Assembly: GCA_963773835.1 (NCBI GenBank)
Contig: CAVZCQ010000005.1
Span: 1-64,000 of the forward strand
DNA: 64,000 nucleotides
Direction: 5' to 3'
From: JOPF136 sp963773835
GTDB taxonomy: Bacteria > Acidobacteriota > Terriglobia > Acidiferrales > UBA7541
In this document: in pieces, positions 62,156-64,000 of the stretch
How the letters are laid out: each line of letters opens with the position of its first letter
Numbering within the stretch: the first letter of the stretch is position 1
Made by a program: the position numbers and the translations under genes
Notes under the pieces: generated by a model
What the model saw: only the letters and a program-made list of their open reading frames with translations
Told to the model about the DNA's origin: nothing
Databases searched by the model: none

Positions 62156-62518
62156 TCAACTGCTGCTCTTCAGTTTTTCGTTCAAATAGGCCAGCCCTTC
62201 GTCCAGGTCGAGGGCCGTTGCCACGCCCTCCAGGGTGAGTCCAAGCTGCACCATGGCAAAGGCCACCTCGGGCTGGATTCCCACGATGACCGTCTCGGCC
62301 CCTCGCAGCCGAATGATGTGAGCGATCTCACGCAACGTGCGAGATGCGAACGAATCCATGACATCGAGCGGAGTCACGTCCACGATCACTCCGCGAGAAC
62401 GAAAGCGGACCACCTGTTGAGCGAGAGCGGTGCGCAATTGCAGGAGATCCGCGTCGCTGAGAGCCGCCTGAATTGTGGCGATCAGGAACTGGCCCTGTTT
62501 GAGGATAGGGACTTCCAC
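62156..62518 (-). CDS. rsbS: RsbS stressosome scaffold (STAS domain)
   Basis: A 120-residue single STAS domain. The phosphorylatable serine is Ser56 in VMDSFASR, at the position of Ser59 in Bacillus RsbS. Other STAS features are GVIVDVTPLDV and VIVGIQPEVAFAMVQLG. It forms the core of the stressosome with RsbR and holds RsbT. GTG 62518 follows GGGGAG. It lies 21 nt after rsbR. Confidence 0.92.
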   Translation of the reverse strand: MEVPILKQGQFLIATIQAALSDADLLQLRTALAQQVVRFRSRGVIVDVTPLDVMDSFASRTLREIAHIIRLRGAETVIVGIQPEVAFAMVQLGLTLEGVATALDLDEGLAYLNEKLKSSS

Positions 62519-62539
62519 TCGATCTCCCCTGCCGGGCCT

Positions 62540-63433
62540 TTAGCTGGCTTCTGCGACCGGCACTACTTTATACCCCAATAGGCGCTCTGCTTGCTCGATG
62601 CCGCCTTGCAGGTCGCCCACGGTGTTCATCTTGCCCAGCTCAACCCCAATGGTGACCAGGGTCTGAGCGATTTCCGGGGATAGCCCGGTGACGATTACCG
62701 TCGCGCCGAGCAGCCGCGAGGCTTCGACGGTCTGCACCAGGTGGTTCGCCACGGTGGCGTCCATTGCAGCCACACCGGTGATGTCGATCACGACGACCTT
62801 CGCGCGGTTGGTGCGGATGCCGCGGAGAAGTTGTTCGGTCAACTGCCGGGCACGCTGCGGATCGATCACGCCGATCATGGGCAGAATCAAGAGCCGCTCG
62901 CGAACCTGCAGCACGGGAGTGGACAGCTCGCGAATCGCTTCCTGCTGCTGGCGGATAACGCGTTCCCGCTCCTGAACGAAGCCGACAGCCACGGTGTTGG
63001 CGATTCGGTTGGCGGCCGGCTCGTAGGCGTCAAGGATTCGGTTCAGTTTCTTGAAATTGTCCTGGTACTTGGCAAACAAGGAGCGCGCCAGCACGTCGCG
63101 CAGCAGGAGCACGATTCCCACCACCTCGTCCGTTTGAACCCCCCGGGGGATGATGCGTTCGGACAGGTTGCGCGCGTAAGCCTGCAAGGCCTCAAACGTT
63201 CCTGTTTCCAGCGCTTCCACGTAATTGTCGTACACGGAAGTGGCTTCCGCGAAGATTTCTTCCGGCGACATGGCCGTCAGCAGCCGTGCCTCGGTGATGC
63301 GCCGTGCCCATTCCTCACGGAGCTGCGCTCGGCCCTGCCGCAGGTGGGCTACGAGTTCGCGTAGCAGGACGGCGCTGGCCTCAGATCCGTGCGGACCTTC
63401 AGATTCATTCTGCTGGTTCTCTTTGGACTTCAT
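62540..63433 (-). CDS. rsbR: RsbR stressosome sensor (N-terminal helical domain plus STAS)
   Basis: A 297-residue protein with a helical N-terminal sensory domain (about 22-160; LLRELVAHLRQGRAQLREEW), a linker helix and a STAS domain (175-290). STAS motifs are VVVIDITGVAAMDATVANHL and VIVTGLSPEIAQTLV. Aligned to Bacillus RsbRA, Thr249 sits at the T205 site, while the T171 site is Ala226 with Thr at the next position (227), a swap of the usual D-T-A order. The N-terminus is the turret that senses the signal. AGGAG precedes ATG 63433. Confidence 0.9.
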   Translation of the reverse strand: MKSKENQQNESEGPHGSEASAVLLRELVAHLRQGRAQLREEWARRITEARLLTAMSPEEIFAEATSVYDNYVEALETGTFEALQAYARNLSERIIPRGVQTDEVVGIVLLLRDVLARSLFAKYQDNFKKLNRILDAYEPAANRIANTVAVGFVQERERVIRQQQEAIRELSTPVLQVRERLLILPMIGVIDPQRARQLTEQLLRGIRTNRAKVVVIDITGVAAMDATVANHLVQTVEASRLLGATVIVTGLSPEIAQTLVTIGVELGKMNTVGDLQGGIEQAERLLGYKVVPVAEAS

Positions 63434-63659
63434 CGTAGTCTTCTCCTGGGCGATGGAGTGCGGAGACTCATCGGGGACACCCTGACCCGAGACTTCGTTT
63501 CAAATACCATGAGAAACCTGACCCGGGAATCAGGTAAAACCCGCAACGGGGGGTCGGGTGATTCCCCGACGCGGGGCAATTCCGGAGCACCACCGGGATC
63601 CGAGCTCGGTTTACATTGTGCTTAGGAGAGGCTCGCTGGGCCTGTGATAAAACCTGCGC
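63434..63659. other. Upstream region of the stressosome operon
   Basis: About 225 nt between the rsbR start and the stop of the partial subtilase. It carries bipartite motif copy E and GC-rich hairpins. No gene is supported. Confidence 0.5.
63528..63566 (-). promoter_or_regulatory. Bipartite motif copy E (upstream of rsbR)
   Basis: On the minus strand, left box GGGAATCACCC (63566-63556), 19 nt, right box ACCTGATTC (63536-63528), 94 nt before the rsbR start at 63433. The right box differs at two positions from ACCCGATTG. Confidence 0.45.
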
Positions 63660-64000
63660 TCAATCCTGATTCTGGGACAGGGATTGGAGTGTCTGAACGA
63701 CGTCCAGTCGCCCGTTTCCCATGCCGACCCCGACTGGGACTGTATGCGCCACCGCGGTTGCAGCCTGAGACTCGTTGGCCCTGGGCGACAGTTGCAAGAG
63801 CAAGCCGCAGGTGCCTGAGACGAATGGCGCGCTGAACGAAGTCCCGGAGCCGGCGGCATAAGTGCCGAACGGGTAGGTGGAAATAATGTTTTCTCCTGGC
63901 GCGGCTACCCAAACAATCGCATCACCAAAATTGGAGAAACTCGACCGCCCATCCAGATCGCTCGTTGATGCCACCCCCATCACATCGCTTTGAAGTGCTG
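63660..64000 (-). CDS. S8 serine protease, C-terminal part (cut by right edge)
   Basis: The last 112 residues or so of a subtilase; the frame is open to the window edge. The serine motif SGTSFSAPFVSGT is present, with VWVAAPGENIISTYPFGTYA before it. The stretch from VMGVASTSD onward closely parallels the C-terminus of the subtilase at 15179-16504. The Asp and His of the triad lie outside the window. The stop is TGA at 63660-63662. Confidence 0.88.
   Translation of the reverse strand, partial: ALQSDVMGVASTSDLDGRSSFSNFGDAIVWVAAPGENIISTYPFGTYAAGSGTSFSAPFVSGTCGLLLQLSPRANESQAATAVAHTVPVGVGMGNGRLDVVQTLQSLSQNQD

Noticed and set aside
1..64000. CRISPR array or intact insertion sequence
   Set aside because: No regularly spaced repeats, cas genes or transposase with terminal repeats are visible; only the small element at 26993-27105 resembles a mobile repeat.

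Overview
The window looks like soil Acidobacteriota chromosome (inferred). It is GC-rich and carries families common in that phylum: VirB10-like secreted proteins, DUF4091 and Ig-repeat exoproteins, and many NarL-type two-component genes. No rRNA gene or ribosomal protein fixes the taxonomy.

Region 1, about 1-5100, is a decayed accessory island. It holds the end of a HEPN-like protein, a frameshifted pseudogene, an XRE regulator, the fossil tail of a serine recombinase, a DUF3800 protein, a degraded tRNA-Asn gene, a tRNA-Gly-like gene interrupted by about 92 nt, and an orphan AbiEi antitoxin with an amber codon near its start.

Region 2, 5128-17210, is a plus-strand run. A complete oligopeptide ABC importer is followed by a sigma-70-family factor and a 968-residue TPR-CHAT protease-like protein; most junctions are 4-nt stop/start overlaps. 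A zinc-binding anti-sigma-like protein, a secreted subtilase and an HD-GYP phosphodiesterase follow.

Region 3, 17369-27607, holds a sugar-nucleotide epimerase, three secreted proteins (minus strand), then a PAS histidine kinase, three response regulators and a hypothetical protein (plus strand).

Region 4, 28146-51155, is an exopolysaccharide locus of Wzx/Wzy type. It encodes a NusG-like antiterminator, a PEP-CTERM-like protein, a sugar transferase, Wza- and Wzc-like proteins, MBOAT and SGNH acyl-modification proteins, a flippase, a polymerase/ligase, three GT4 glycosyltransferases, a DUF4091 exoprotein, a flavoprotein, GlmS, an ATP-grasp enzyme and a deacetylase. It ends at a 1505-residue exoprotein on the minus strand whose C-terminus is a close inverted copy of the DUF4091 protein.

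Region 5, 56112-64000, holds a repeat exoprotein and a minus-strand stressosome operon (RsbR, RsbS, RsbT, PP2C phosphatase). It runs into a histidine kinase and a NarL regulator, with GGDEF and PilZ genes downstream. A second subtilase is cut by the right edge.

A bipartite intergenic motif (GGGAATNNCCC, 19-21 nt, ACCNGATTG) recurs upstream of genes in regions 3, 4 and 5. It suggests one regulon linking surface polysaccharide, secreted proteins, c-di-GMP and the stressosome.
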